Shown here: positions 23,129-31,990 of the stretch, one piece after another | How the letters are laid out: the number at the start of each line of letters is the position of its first letter | Numbering within the stretch: position 1 is the first letter of the stretch | From: Halobacillus hunanensis | Lineage (GTDB): Bacteria > Bacillota > Bacilli > Bacillales > Halobacillaceae | DNA: 64,000 nucleotides | Assembly (NCBI RefSeq): GCF_900166655.1 | Contig: NZ_FVZB01000007.1 | Location: forward strand, 496,001-560,000 | Reading direction: 5' to 3' | The notes under the pieces: model-generated | Seen by the model: only the letters and a program-made list of their open reading frames with translations | What the model was told of the DNA's origin: nothing | The model's database searches: none | Translations under genes and position numbers: made by a program

Positions 23129-23404
23129 ATGAAGAAGGGGAAAATAATATTCTTTGGGGCCGAAATATGTATGCTCTGTGGAATTCTTATTGTATTTAAT
23201 TATTTTTCTTTTGGAAACTACAATGTTCCTTTTGGGGTTAATATTGAAGATATGGAAAGTAGAATCATTATTGAAAGATATGACTGGAAAGGCAGTGTGT
23301 CCAGTCAATATATATTAAATGAATCACGCTTGGACATTCCTAACGATACACTAGTCGCAGCTAAGGTAATGGAATCTGAATTTAAAAAACGTTTGCTTCA
23401 GTAG
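23129..23404 (+). CDS. Hypothetical 91-residue protein with N-terminal helix
   Basis: One membrane helix (IIFFGAEICMLCGILIVFNYF) follows a short basic start, then a soluble part with a charged C-terminus (ESEFKKRLLQ). A GGGAGGG ribosome site lies upstream; the TTG eight codons earlier is unlikely. Its stop overlaps the start of the next gene by one base (TAGTG), so the two are translationally coupled. No family is recognised. Confidence 0.55.
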   Translation: MKKGKIIFFGAEICMLCGILIVFNYFSFGNYNVPFGVNIEDMESRIIIERYDWKGSVSSQYILNESRLDIPNDTLVAAKVMESEFKKRLLQ

Positions 23405-23622
23405 TGGTTTTAGTTTTGGCTCTACTATTTAGCATTTGTTTAAAAGTTATCTCAGTGAAATTTGATATTCCACTCAAGCGTGTACATATATCAGCCACCT
23501 GGTCTCGGATATTTCTCATTTTAATAATGGTGGTCTTTGTGGCTATATCGGTTCGGACAGGAATTGATTATAAAAATATGATAGTGGAGAGTGGGAAGTT
23601 ACTAAATGAACTAAAAACGTAA
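23404..23622 (+). CDS. Hypothetical 72-residue two-helix membrane protein
   Basis: Starts at a GTG that overlaps the previous stop codon. Helices VLVLALLFSICLKVISV and IFLILIMVVFVAISVRTG flank a short basic loop. It may work with the preceding small membrane protein. No family is recognised. Confidence 0.5.
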   Translation: MVLVLALLFSICLKVISVKFDIPLKRVHISATWSRIFLILIMVVFVAISVRTGIDYKNMIVESGKLLNELKT

Positions 23623-23734
23623 TAGTTACTTTTGAAGCCGTCGCAAGTAAAGAGTAGAATTTTATTATCAAGGGCCGATGAGAGCTCACAATCGAACACT
23701 GCAAGCAAGGAATTTTTATGAAAGGGAGATGCCC

Positions 23735-24514
23735 ATGGATACTACACAACACAACAGTAATGCTTGGGACAAGAAAGTTGAAGAAGGTGCGGCCTATACT
23801 AAACCTGTAAGCAGCGAAGTCATTGAAAAAAGTAAAGCTGGTGATTGGGAAATAACTGTAACAACGGAAAAATCAGTACCGAGAAATTGGTTTCCGAAAT
23901 CATTAAATGGGTTGAAAATTCTTTGTCTGGCTTCAGGTGGTGGGCAACAAGCTCCGGTTCTAGCCGCTGCAGGTGCGGATGTTACTGTGACCGATATTTC
24001 TATCAAGCAGCTGGAGCAGGATGAAGAGGTTGCTAAGCGTGATCAGTTAACCTTGAAAACTGTTCAAGGGGATATGTCTGATTTGAGTGATTTTGATGAT
24101 GAATATTTTGATCTCATCGTCCATCCAGTTTCTAATTTGTTTGTAAAAGATGTGTGTCCTGTCTGGAGAGAGGCGTCGAGAGTTTTAAAAAATAACGGAA
24201 TACTGATTTCAGGGTTTACGAATCCTCTTCTATGGATTTTTGACGATAGCCAGGAGAGAAAAGGTATTCTTGATGTAAAACATCCTATCCCTTCATCTAC
24301 GTTAGATTATTTGTTAGAAGAGGAGGTTCAGGAGTTTATTAATTCTGATCAAACCATTGAATATGCTCATACTTTGGAAGACCAACTTCAAGGTCAATTG
24401 GATGCAGGGTTTGTCATTTCGGGTTTTTACGAGGACGACTTTGGCGGAAGTAGGGTTTTGGATAAGTATATTAAAACGTTCATGGCAACAAGGGCAATAA
24501 AATTAGACCAGTAG
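23735..24514 (+). CDS. Class I SAM-dependent methyltransferase
   Basis: A 259-residue methyltransferase. The SAM-binding motif I is LCLASGGGQQAPVLAAAGADVTVTD near residue 70-95, with the acidic ribose contact in TVTDIS; motif II FDLIVHP and post-motif VLKNNGILISGF follow. The leading WDKKVEEGAAYTKPVS is typical of a Bacillus group of uncharacterised small-molecule methyltransferases. AAGGGAG lies six bases before the chosen ATG. The substrate is unknown. Confidence 0.85.
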   Translation: MDTTQHNSNAWDKKVEEGAAYTKPVSSEVIEKSKAGDWEITVTTEKSVPRNWFPKSLNGLKILCLASGGGQQAPVLAAAGADVTVTDISIKQLEQDEEVAKRDQLTLKTVQGDMSDLSDFDDEYFDLIVHPVSNLFVKDVCPVWREASRVLKNNGILISGFTNPLLWIFDDSQERKGILDVKHPIPSSTLDYLLEEEVQEFINSDQTIEYAHTLEDQLQGQLDAGFVISGFYEDDFGGSRVLDKYIKTFMATRAIKLDQ

Positions 24515-24599
24515 TTGTGGCTCTAACAAAGAAATGAGCTTTACATGTAAGAATTCTAATGAGTTATGTCAGAATCATCGCCTCAACCACTCAATAATC

Positions 24600-24637
24600 A
24601 AACATCCACTCCAACTAGAGCTGAAGTGGATGTTTTT
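24600..24637. terminator. Bidirectional terminator
   Basis: AAACATCCACT/AGTGGATGTTT, 11 bp, around a 14-base loop, between the converging methyltransferase and sspH genes; T on the plus strand, a mixed T-rich tract on the minus. Confidence 0.8.
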
Positions 24638-24641
24638 AAAA

Positions 24642-24827
24642 TTACTCCATTGTCTCCTTCAATTCATACAAAGGAACTTCCTGATAAACGTTCGGCTGAT
24701 CAACAGGATGAATGCGGGCGGTTTCGCTTCTTTCAATCACTTCTTCAATATAGATTTGGCGCTCCTCGTGAGTCACATCAATCATCTCAGGGGAGTGGAA
24801 GATTTCTTTGGCGCGTTCTTTGTTCAT
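24642..24827 (-). CDS. sspH: H-type small acid-soluble spore protein
   Basis: A 61-residue spore core protein. MNKERAKEIFHSPEMIDVTH and ARIHPVDQPN, followed by QEVPLYEL, are the family landmarks of SspH. Minor SASPs are made in the forespore and are usually under SigG; a GCATA-like -35 lies upstream but I cannot confirm the -10. AAAGGAGG lies ten bases before the ATG; the frame extends 21 codons upstream without support. It is divergent from the patatin gene. Confidence 0.9.
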   Translation of the reverse strand: MNKERAKEIFHSPEMIDVTHEERQIYIEEVIERSETARIHPVDQPNVYQEVPLYELKETME

Positions 24828-24998
24828 TAGTAAAAGTCCTCCTTTTGGTTTGAGGTTAATTTTTGCTTGAAGTGACATTTGTATGCACATAGTTTAGCGG
24901 CTTACCTTTTAACTAATCGATGTAGCGCTCAATTCGGATTGCTTCAAAGAAATGGTTATGAGCGTTATAATTTTTTACATAGAAAAAGGAGGTTGACG

Positions 24999-25853
24999 GT
25001 GTTGGATCGAACAGGTTTAGTATTAGAAGGAGGAGGAATGCGCGGGGCTTATACGGCGGGAGTTCTTGATTTTTTTCTTGATGAAGCCATCCATTTTCCT
25101 TATGTGGTAGGGGCTTCAGCAGGTGCTTGTAATGGCAGTTCTTATGTGGCTGCGCAGCGGGGCAGGAATTATGAAGTGATGGTAAATTATGGGGATCACC
25201 CCGAGTACATATCGTTCAAGCGAATGTTCACAGAGCGCCAGTTGTTTGGGATGGACTTTATTTTTGATAAGCTCCCTAATCAGCTTGTGCCGTTTGATTA
25301 TGACGCCTTTTTATCCAGGACGACGGAGTTTGTAGTGGGTACGACGAATATGCGAACGGGTGAGCCGCAATTTTTCAACCATTTTCCTGACCGGACAAGC
25401 TTACTTAAAGTGATGAGGGCGTCAAGCTCGCTGCCGCTCTTAGCTCCAAGTATTTCTTATTTAGGGGAAGAGCTTATGGACGGTGGAATAGCTGATCCGA
25501 TTCCGATCAATCCGTCAATTGAATCGGGAAATAAGAAGCATGTGATCGTGCTGACGAGGAATGACGGTTATATTAAAAAAAAGATGAAAATGGATTGGTA
25601 TTTCACCCGCAAATACAAAAACTTCCCGAAGTTTGCCCATGCTTTACGAATTCGTCATCAAAAATACAATGCGACCTTGAGAAAAATTCAGCAGATGGAA
25701 GAAGCTGGCGAGGTGTTTGTATTACGCCCTCAATCCCCATTGCAAGTAAGCCGCATTGAGAAAAATAGACAGCGTCTGCATCAGCTTTATATGCAAGGCT
25801 ACCAGGAGGCTGAGCAGCAAAGTGATCAGCTTGCAAAATTTATTCAAACGTAA
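24999..25853 (+). CDS. Patatin-like phospholipase
   Basis: A 284-residue lipid acyl hydrolase of the patatin family. The oxyanion loop EGGGMRGAYTAGVLDFF opens the protein, the nucleophile serine is in GASAGACNGSSY (GxSxG), and the catalytic aspartate is in LMDGGIADPIPI (DGG). The length and spacing match the YjjU/YqhO type. A GTG start is chosen because AAAGGAGG ends six bases before it; the frame is open 40 codons further but unsupported. alkD follows after 15 bases, so the two are likely one operon. Confidence 0.9.
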   Translation: MLDRTGLVLEGGGMRGAYTAGVLDFFLDEAIHFPYVVGASAGACNGSSYVAAQRGRNYEVMVNYGDHPEYISFKRMFTERQLFGMDFIFDKLPNQLVPFDYDAFLSRTTEFVVGTTNMRTGEPQFFNHFPDRTSLLKVMRASSSLPLLAPSISYLGEELMDGGIADPIPINPSIESGNKKHVIVLTRNDGYIKKKMKMDWYFTRKYKNFPKFAHALRIRHQKYNATLRKIQQMEEAGEVFVLRPQSPLQVSRIEKNRQRLHQLYMQGYQEAEQQSDQLAKFIQT

Positions 25854-25868
25854 ATTAAGGAGGCTCAT

Positions 25869-26579
25869 ATGGAACAAACTCAACAGGTCAAGGCCGCGAT
25901 TGTGAACGAATTTAAGGCTCATCGGAATCCTGGTCAACACGAGGCGATGGAGAAGTATATGAAAAATCAGTTCCCTTTTTACGGCATCAAGACACCGGAG
26001 CGCTCGAAGCTTGTGAAGCAATGGCTGAAATCTTATGCTTCAATCACCTATAGTGAACGTGTTGATACGGCTTTATTACTTTTTCAAGAAGAAGAAAGGG
26101 AATGTCATTATGCAGCTCTCGCGTTACTTGAAAAAGTCTCTAAACAGCCCTCTGTCTCAGCTATTGCGGTTTATAAGCAATTATTGACGTTAAAGCCCTG
26201 GTGGGACACGGTTGATATGATTTCCTCCAATTTGTGCGGAAACTATTTGCTGCATTATAGGGAGGAGTTACCAGCGATTACGGAAAGCTGGGCCAGCTCG
26301 GAGCATCTGTGGGTAAGAAGAGCGAGTCTGCTGAATCAACTTAAATTTAAGGATCAGACAGACGAGGAGCTGCTGTATCAAACGATCCATACATTAAAAC
26401 ATGAGAAGGAATTTTTCATTGAAAAAGCAATCGGGTGGATCTTGCGTGAGTACAGTAAAACAGCTCCAGAATCTGTGATTGCTTTTATCGAATCGACAGA
26501 GTTACGTCCTTTAAGCAGGAGAGAAGGGCTGAAGTGGATGAAAAATAAGGGATTATATCCTGTGGGTGAAAAGGTATAG
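25869..26579 (+). CDS. alkD: AlkD-like DNA alkylation repair glycosylase
   Basis: A 236-residue protein of HEAT-like repeats that excises 3- and 7-alkylpurines. The catalytic region is LKPWWDTVDMIS, with D113 at the same number as in Bacillus cereus AlkD and the adjacent tryptophans; a third tryptophan is in KAIGWILREYSK. PFYGIKTPERSKLVK at the N-terminus is typical. AAGGAGG lies five bases before the ATG. It follows the patatin gene closely. Confidence 0.93.
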   Translation: MEQTQQVKAAIVNEFKAHRNPGQHEAMEKYMKNQFPFYGIKTPERSKLVKQWLKSYASITYSERVDTALLLFQEEERECHYAALALLEKVSKQPSVSAIAVYKQLLTLKPWWDTVDMISSNLCGNYLLHYREELPAITESWASSEHLWVRRASLLNQLKFKDQTDEELLYQTIHTLKHEKEFFIEKAIGWILREYSKTAPESVIAFIESTELRPLSRREGLKWMKNKGLYPVGEKV

Positions 26580-26634
26580 ATTGGAAACTCAACGATCATA
26601 ATGGGGATAATTACACAAAAGTGAGGGTCCTATT

Positions 26635-27036
26635 ATGAATCAATGGGTAGATGTTTCTTTCTTGGATCGAGTCATTCAATGGCTTGATCAGGACGTATTG
26701 CAAATATTTGGGTTGAACGGCTTGCATATTCAATTTGTCCTCGTCTTTCTGCTGACAGCCAGCATCATGTTTGTGATCAAACCGATTATGGAATGGCTGC
26801 TTGTTAAACAATGGTTCACGCTGCTCGGGTATAGCATCACGGCTGTTCTGGCATTTTGTTTTCTGCAAATGGTCGATCGATATGCGATGGGCACCGAATC
26901 AACCTTTCTGCCATCCTATTATTGGTCTGTCAGCTTGCTTGCGATCAGCAGTTACGGCGCGGTTCGAGTGATTGCTGGAATATCGAAGGTGATTATGGTG
27001 AGATGGAGAGTTCGCTCTAAGAAACGCGTGGCTTAA
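26635..27036 (+). CDS. Hypothetical membrane protein, 133 residues
   Basis: Three membrane helices are predicted (IQFVLVFLLTASIMFVI, LLGYSITAVLAFCFLQM, YWSVSLLAISSYGAV), with an N-terminal soluble helix and a very basic C-terminus (RWRVRSKKRVA). GTGAGGG precedes the ATG. It lies just upstream of the cheV promoter. No family is recognised. Confidence 0.6.
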   Translation: MNQWVDVSFLDRVIQWLDQDVLQIFGLNGLHIQFVLVFLLTASIMFVIKPIMEWLLVKQWFTLLGYSITAVLAFCFLQMVDRYAMGTESTFLPSYYWSVSLLAISSYGAVRVIAGISKVIMVRWRVRSKKRVA

Positions 27037-27083
27037 AAATATGACTTTTGCTGTGAAAATTCGTTCGTTCCTTTCTTTAGTTG

Positions 27084-27092
27084 TGGTATAAT
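27084..27092 (+). promoter_or_regulatory. Extended -10 promoter of cheV
   Basis: TGGTATAAT gives a perfect -10 with the extended TG, 41 bases before the cheV start. The -35 region is poor. No SigD (motility) promoter is visible. Confidence 0.5.
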
Positions 27093-27132
27093 TTACCTAA
27101 CTAGAAGTTTTATAGAGAGGGAAGGGAAGCGG

Positions 27133-28047
27133 ATGCAGAAAGATCAAGGGATTTTATTAGAAAGTGGTACAAATGAACTGGAAATTGTAGAGTTCAGTGT
27201 CGCAGAAAGCCGGTTTGGGATCAATGTGATTAAGGTAAAGGAAATCTTAAATCCAGTACCGATTACGAAAATTCCTCACTCTCATCCAGCCGTTGAGGGG
27301 ATCATTGATATTAGAGGTGAGGTTGTGCCGGTTGTGGACGTTGCTCACGCCCTAGGTTTTGAAGACTCTTTCAATCCACACCAGGACAAGTTTATTCTTG
27401 CTGAGTTTAATCAGACCAAAATCGTTTTTCACGTTCATACAGTTACACAAATTCATCGTATTTCCTGGGAATCGATTGAAAAGCCAGGAACAATGGGAAC
27501 AATGTATCAAGGGTTAGAGACGGAAATTACCGGAGTCATTAAAAAAGAGGGCGACATGTTGCTGTTGCTGGATTTTGAGAAGATTGTGGCGGATATTAGT
27601 CCGGAATCAAGCTTAAACAAAGCTGATATTCGCGTCCTGGGTGCACGGGAGCGTTCTGACAAAAAGATTCTTATTGTCGAGGATTCAGGATTGCTGCGCG
27701 GGCTGCTGCAAGAAACGCTGGAGGAAGCTGGTTACATACATACGACATCATTTGAAGATGGAAAAGCTGCCTATGATCATCTGGCTGAAATGGCAGCTGA
27801 CGGGAGGACGATACAGGAAGAGTATCAATTAGTGATCACAGACATTGAAATGCCGCGGATGGACGGTCACCATTTAACCCGTCGAATTAAGGAAGATCCG
27901 CAGCTTCAACAACTTCCGGTCGTCATTTTTTCTTCCTTAATTACGAATGACCTGAAGCATAAAGGGGAGATCGCAGGGGCCGATGCCCAGATCTCAAAAC
28001 CGGAAATAGTGGAACTAATCAAGATCATTGACCAGCATATAAAATGA
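27133..28047 (+). CDS. cheV: Chemotaxis coupling protein CheV
   Basis: A 304-residue fusion of a CheW-like domain (residues ~15-160) that couples receptors to CheA and a response-regulator receiver domain (~175-304) that is phosphorylated during adaptation. The receiver has the acidic pair E183-D184, the phosphoacceptor D237 in TDIEMPRMDG and the lysine in SKPEIV. AGGGAAGGG precedes the ATG. In B. subtilis cheV is next to ykyB, as here (with one small gene between). A terminator follows directly. Confidence 0.95.
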   Translation: MQKDQGILLESGTNELEIVEFSVAESRFGINVIKVKEILNPVPITKIPHSHPAVEGIIDIRGEVVPVVDVAHALGFEDSFNPHQDKFILAEFNQTKIVFHVHTVTQIHRISWESIEKPGTMGTMYQGLETEITGVIKKEGDMLLLLDFEKIVADISPESSLNKADIRVLGARERSDKKILIVEDSGLLRGLLQETLEEAGYIHTTSFEDGKAAYDHLAEMAADGRTIQEEYQLVITDIEMPRMDGHHLTRRIKEDPQLQQLPVVIFSSLITNDLKHKGEIAGADAQISKPEIVELIKIIDQHIK

Positions 28048-28077
28048 AAAGCCGCTCCACTTAGGAGCGGCTTTTTT
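28046..28077 (+). terminator. Terminator of cheV
   Basis: AAAAGCCGCTCC/GGAGCGGC with a 5-base loop and six T. The end of the small minus-strand gene lies inside it. Confidence 0.9.
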
Positions 28078-28282
28078 CATTTTCCACCTTTTTAAACAGC
28101 GTATCATGCCAGTTGTAAGCTTGTTGAGTGATCGTTTCTGGTTCAGAGCCATACGGGTGAGATTCGCGGATGATGCTTTTCTCATGTTCTGTTAGATGTT
28201 CATAGGAAGATCTCAATTCCGTAGAATACTCCACATATTTATTAAGCTGATACAGAAAATCGTCCATAGGATTCATGGTCAT
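28061..28282 (-). CDS. Hypothetical 73-residue protein
   Basis: A small, polar, mostly helical protein: MNPMDDFLYQLNKYVEYSTELRSS near the start and a charged end (KKVENEKSRS). GGAGGGGTGAT lies five to nine bases before the ATG. Its last codons overlap the cheV terminator hairpin, which would also serve as its own terminator. No family is recognised. Confidence 0.6.
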   Translation of the reverse strand: MTMNPMDDFLYQLNKYVEYSTELRSSYEHLTEHEKSIIRESHPYGSEPETITQQAYNWHDTLFKKVENEKSRS

Positions 28283-28349
28283 AAATAATCACCCCTCCTA
28301 AAGGTACCTATACCTTATTTGGAAGGCCTTGAAACATGGGTCGTCAAAA

Positions 28350-28390
28350 GAAAAAAGAGAGTCAGGGCTGCTGCCTGGCTCTCTTTTTAT
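28350..28390 (-). terminator. Terminator of ykyB
   Basis: AGAGAGTCAGG/CCTGGCTCTCT, 11 bp with one G-U, 7-base loop; on the minus strand TTTTTTCTTTT follows. Confidence 0.88.
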
Positions 28391-28397
28391 CTCTAAG

Positions 28398-28865
28398 TTA
28401 TCGTTTGGGACGCTGGTTCCACGGGGCAATATGCTGCTGTCCAAGCATGGACAGGTTAGGATGGGAGGAAGGTGAGTAAGAAGTGGGGGCCTTTTCGTGG
28501 TCCCAACCTAAATAGTTGTACAGCGTTCGCTTTGCTCTCGACAAGGAGAGTTTTGGTTTCGGATTGCGATACGATTGGTCTACCTTGCCAAGGTGCTTTA
28601 ACTGATTGAAATCTTTCTTTTCAGCTGGAATGTGAAAATAGTATCCGCCGACCTCTATAAGAAGCGTGGAATGCTGTTTACTCAGTTTAGGATGGTCTGA
28701 AAAATGCAAACCAATTTTTTTCGCTCTTCGTTCCTTTAATAATTTAGTAATGGTTGATTTTTTAATTTCATAGAGATGTTTAGGCTCAGGGGCGGTCTTC
28801 GCGTGCCGATTGACGATAAATAGTGATTCGGCAATTTCACGGTTGGACAACTGTTTTTCTCTCAT
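28398..28865 (-). CDS. ykyB: YkyB (Kre)-like protein
   Basis: A 155-residue soluble protein matching B. subtilis YkyB, also called Kre, a negative effector of the competence regulator ComK. Family features: NREIAESLFIVNRHAKTAPEPKHLYEIKK at the N-terminus, LLIEVGGYYFHIPA in the middle and RTLYNYLGW near residue 125. GAAAGGAG lies seven bases upstream. Synteny with cheV supports the assignment. Whether competence is controlled here is inferred only from homology. Confidence 0.85.
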   Translation of the reverse strand: MREKQLSNREIAESLFIVNRHAKTAPEPKHLYEIKKSTITKLLKERRAKKIGLHFSDHPKLSKQHSTLLIEVGGYYFHIPAEKKDFNQLKHLGKVDQSYRNPKPKLSLSRAKRTLYNYLGWDHEKAPTSYSPSSHPNLSMLGQQHIAPWNQRPKR

Positions 28866-28941
28866 TCATGTTCTCCTTTCTAGACGTCTGCATGACCATT
28901 GTATGAATATCATGGCTGAATGGTCTATTTTGCAAAATGAT

Positions 28942-29520
28942 CTATGACTTTAATTTCTTTAAATCTGCTATAATTTGATCGATCTCGGCCGCTTTCATCC
29001 CGCTGTACTGTTTAATCACGTCACCCTCAGGTGTGACTAAATAAAAGCTTGTCCCATGGGCCACTTGGTCAGAACCTTCCATCTTAGAGACTGGAGACTG
29101 GAACGATTTTATCGATAATTCCTTAACTTCATGGAATGTATAGCCGGTTAGAAAGCTCCACTGATCGTAATCGGGCTGATAGGCATCCGCAAACTCCTTG
29201 AGTTTCTCTTGAGTATCGTGCTTGGGATCAACGGAAAATGATACAAGTTTTACATCATCAAGATTTTCTTGTTTCAAACGCTGCTGTAAATGCGACATAT
29301 TCCCTGTCATCGGCGGACATACGGTTTCACAACTTGTGAAAATAAAATCAGCTATCCAATAGTCGCCTTTTAGATCCTCGGGTAAGTTCATCTTTTCACC
29401 ACTTTGCGTCGTAGCGGTAAATTCGCCTACTTCCCGGGACATATTTTCTTCAATTGGAGAGCCGCATGATGTTAGGAGCAACAGTCCTCCTAAAACACCG
29501 ATCAATATGATATTCTTCAT
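28942..29520 (-). CDS. Sco-type copper chaperone lipoprotein
   Basis: A 192-residue lipoprotein of the SCO1/SenC family, needed to assemble the CuA centre of cytochrome c oxidase. The signal peptide ends in the lipobox LTSC (C19). The copper site is complete: C64 and C68 in CETVCPP and H155 in QVAHGTSFYL, within a thioredoxin-like fold. GGAGGATAAATC precedes the ATG. It is a single gene flanked by ykyB and ykuE, both on the same strand. Confidence 0.93.
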   Translation of the reverse strand: MKNIILIGVLGGLLLLTSCGSPIEENMSREVGEFTATTQSGEKMNLPEDLKGDYWIADFIFTSCETVCPPMTGNMSHLQQRLKQENLDDVKLVSFSVDPKHDTQEKLKEFADAYQPDYDQWSFLTGYTFHEVKELSIKSFQSPVSKMEGSDQVAHGTSFYLVTPEGDVIKQYSGMKAAEIDQIIADLKKLKS

Positions 29521-29596
29521 GATTTATCCTCCATCAACTGGTAGTTCTTTTATTCTATCATGTACCGAGCTTCTTTCAGGTAATGTCACAAAAATG

Positions 29597-30454
29597 TTAA
29601 AGCTTCGCTTGGAGGTGAAAAACTGAGTATTCAGGACGGCACATAAATCGATACGGCAGGCGGGTTGTTCCAATCCCCCTGCTTACGTAGAGCGTGAGAA
29701 GCTCACTGATCGTATATTTTCCTTCAATGTAGGTCTCTGCATAAGGCGGAGTTACGAGCGCTCCTACGAATGGAAGTTGAATCTGACCGCCATGACTATG
29801 GCCGGACAGCTGGATATCAATCCCATGTTGCTGCATTTGGTCTGCTACATCAGGCTCATGTACGAGCAGCATTGTAAAAGGATCCCCCTTAATTTGAGCA
29901 GTAGTTGCTGAAATATTGGGCGACCCAAGCATGACATCATCTAAACCCGCCAGTGCAAAGGTATCCTGGCCATTATCGACCATGGATACACTATTTTGCA
30001 GCAGTTGGAACCCTCCATCCTCCATAACTGCTTTGACTGTCTCTGTTCCATATCCACCATGATCATGGTTGCCGTAAATCCAGTACTTTCCATAACGTGT
30101 CTTCAATCTCCGAAGCAGCTGTGGAATCCTCTGGTCAAATCGATACGTGTGCGGCTTATCTACAAGGTCACCGGTAAAAACGATTAAATCTGCATTTTCA
30201 GCATTTATGGTATCAATTAATTGCTCAAACTCTGTTAAATCATAATTAAAACCAATATGAGTATCAGAAAATTGGACAATCTTAAAATTATTAAACGAAC
30301 GCGGTATGTTTGAATGGCTGATCGTGTACTCTTTTCTATCAAGCATGTGTGGTTCAATATGACGGGCATAGTAATAGCTACCGCCGCTCAATCCGAGCAG
30401 CCCTAATCCGCTTACTAGAAATTTTTTTATGAAGCTGCGTCGTGTTAATTTCAT
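29597..30454 (-). CDS. ykuE: Tat-exported metallophosphoesterase YkuE
   Basis: A 285-residue calcineurin-like phosphoesterase. The N-terminus TRRSFIKKFLVSGLGLLGLSG is a twin-arginine signal, as in B. subtilis YkuE, which is Tat-exported and held in the cell wall. Metal motifs in order: FSDTHIG, FTGDLVDKP, YGNHDHGGYG, LLVHEPDV, LSGHSHGGQ. The start ATG follows GAAGGG by nine bases; 16 upstream codons are unsupported. The substrate is unknown. Confidence 0.88.
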   Translation of the reverse strand: MKLTRRSFIKKFLVSGLGLLGLSGGSYYYARHIEPHMLDRKEYTISHSNIPRSFNNFKIVQFSDTHIGFNYDLTEFEQLIDTINAENADLIVFTGDLVDKPHTYRFDQRIPQLLRRLKTRYGKYWIYGNHDHGGYGTETVKAVMEDGGFQLLQNSVSMVDNGQDTFALAGLDDVMLGSPNISATTAQIKGDPFTMLLVHEPDVADQMQQHGIDIQLSGHSHGGQIQLPFVGALVTPPYAETYIEGKYTISELLTLYVSRGIGTTRLPYRFMCRPEYSVFHLQAKL

Positions 30455-30538
30455 GTGAAGAATCCCTTCATATAATACTCCCGCCATTATACCACGTTCC
30501 ATTCTGTTCGATAAGAATTAATAATCACGTGAAGGGGT

Positions 30539-30574
30539 GGCGCTCACCGCCGGTCTCGCCCGGCGGTGAGCGCC
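30539..30574. repeat. Very GC-rich perfect 15-bp hairpin
   Basis: GGCGCTCACCGCCGG pairs perfectly with CCGGCGGTGAGCGCC around a 6-base loop; no T run on either side. The stem is far richer in GC than its surroundings. It lies between ykuE and trhA, upstream of the trhA terminator. Confidence 0.7.
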
Positions 30575-30587
30575 GATAAAAATCATA

Positions 30588-30619
30588 AGAAAAACCGCTG
30601 CATGGCACAGCGGCTTTTA
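30588..30619 (-). terminator. Terminator of trhA
   Basis: AAGCCGCTG/CAGCGGTTTTT on the minus strand with a 7-base loop and TTTTTCTT tail, just after the stop codon. Confidence 0.85.
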
Positions 30620-30625
30620 GCAAAT

Positions 30626-31261
30626 TCACAGGATATATAGAAATACGGTGAAAAAATGAAGGATTGATCCGCTGAGCACCATTAAGTGCCAGACCATATG
30701 GTGATAGGTAAAGCCTCTCCATACGTAAAAGATCGCACCTATTGAATAAACGAGTCCGCCTAACACGAGGAGAAGAATCCCGGTGGAGGAGACAGCCTCT
30801 GTGAGCGGCTCCCAGGCGAGCACAATCAGCCAGCCCATGAGCACGTAAAATACAGTCGAAAGTACGACGAATCGTTTAACGAAGAAGATTTTGAAGATGA
30901 CTCCCGCAAGCGCAATTCCCCATACCACTCCAAATAACGTCCATCCGAGTGTACCCCTTAGCGGTACGAGAAGAAGGGGAGTATAGGTCCCTGCAATAAA
31001 TAGGTAAATCGCTGAGTGGTCAAAGATTTCAAACAGGTCTTTGAATTTTCCCGGTGGAAAGCTATGAACAAGAGTGGAAGAAACATAAAGTACGAGCATA
31101 GTAATTCCGTAAATCGTCACGGAAACGATCTCCCATGCATTTCCTCCTAAGCTGGCAAATACAATAAGCAGAGTGAGCATAGCTATACTTAATATGGCCC
31201 CAACACCGTGAGTGATGGCGTTTGCGATTTCTTCACGTTTTGAAAAAATGTGTGTGCCCAT
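30626..31261 (-). CDS. trhA: Hemolysin III / TrhA family membrane protein
   Basis: A 211-residue seven-helix membrane protein of the PAQR/hemolysin III family. KREEIANAITHGVGAILS, STLVHSF, FEIFDHSAIYLFIAGTYTP and YHHMVWHLMVLSGS carry the conserved histidines and aspartate that form the metal site. Bacterial members affect membrane lipid behaviour and, in B. subtilis, membrane energetics. I prefer the ATG giving MGTHIFSKREE, preceded by AAGGATG; an upstream ATG adds nine residues without a ribosome site. Confidence 0.9.
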   Translation of the reverse strand: MGTHIFSKREEIANAITHGVGAILSIAMLTLLIVFASLGGNAWEIVSVTIYGITMLVLYVSSTLVHSFPPGKFKDLFEIFDHSAIYLFIAGTYTPLLLVPLRGTLGWTLFGVVWGIALAGVIFKIFFVKRFVVLSTVFYVLMGWLIVLAWEPLTEAVSSTGILLLVLGGLVYSIGAIFYVWRGFTYHHMVWHLMVLSGSILHFFTVFLYIL

Positions 31262-31517
31262 GGTCCGTTCATCCTTACTTAAAGTCATTTTTAATTAGTA
31301 TAGACGCTTCAGCTTATTTTATAAAGTTAAATTAATTTTAAGGTTTACCTCTATAAGAATTCTGGGTAATTGAAGGGTGAGCAAATCATGTTGAAAAGGT
31401 CAAATAATGTCGAATATTGCGTTAGTTTGACTCTCGTATCTATGTTACTATTAGATTACATGCGTGTGAGCGTTATTTCTTGCTCCTTCAATTGTTTGCT
31501 AAAAAGGAGTGGTGTTT

Positions 31518-31967
31518 ATGGTAAGTGTAGAAAGTAAAAAGCTTGAAATTCCATTAGTTGAAGAGTTAATGATTCCAGCAGAGAAAGTCGCTCATGTTCA
31601 GATAGGGAATCCGTTAGATCATGCTTTGCTCGTTTTGGTGAAAACCGGCTATTCGGCTGTACCTGTCGTCGATAAAATGTACAAATTCAAGGGGACCATC
31701 AGCAAGACAATCATCCTTGAAGAAACGCTCGGGCTCGAACAGTTTGAATTGAATCGATTGAATGATATGACAGTGAATGAAGTGGTCGATGAAAGTGTTC
31801 CGTGTTTGCATCGAAATGATACGATGATTGATGCTTTACACAAGTTGATTGATCATCCCTTTATTTGTGTTACAAATGGTGAAGGAGAATTTGACGGGAT
31901 AATTACGAGGAGAACCATTTTAAAACAATTCAGCAAACATTATCATGAATCATGGAAAAGAATATAG
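31518..31967 (+). CDS. darB: c-di-AMP-binding CBS protein DarB (YkuL/CbpB)
   Basis: A 149-residue protein made of two CBS motifs (YSAVPVVDKMYKFKGTISK and FICVTNGEGEFDGIITRRTIL). The B. subtilis homologue DarB binds cyclic di-AMP and, when free of it, activates the (p)ppGpp synthetase Rel and pyruvate carboxylase, linking K+ supply to metabolism. AAAAAGGAG lies eight bases before the ATG; the upstream GTG overlaps it. Its presence with Ktr genes in this window fits that signalling. Confidence 0.9.
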   Translation: MVSVESKKLEIPLVEELMIPAEKVAHVQIGNPLDHALLVLVKTGYSAVPVVDKMYKFKGTISKTIILEETLGLEQFELNRLNDMTVNEVVDESVPCLHRNDTMIDALHKLIDHPFICVTNGEGEFDGIITRRTILKQFSKHYHESWKRI

Positions 31968-31990
31968 CGAATAAACAACTCAAATATATG

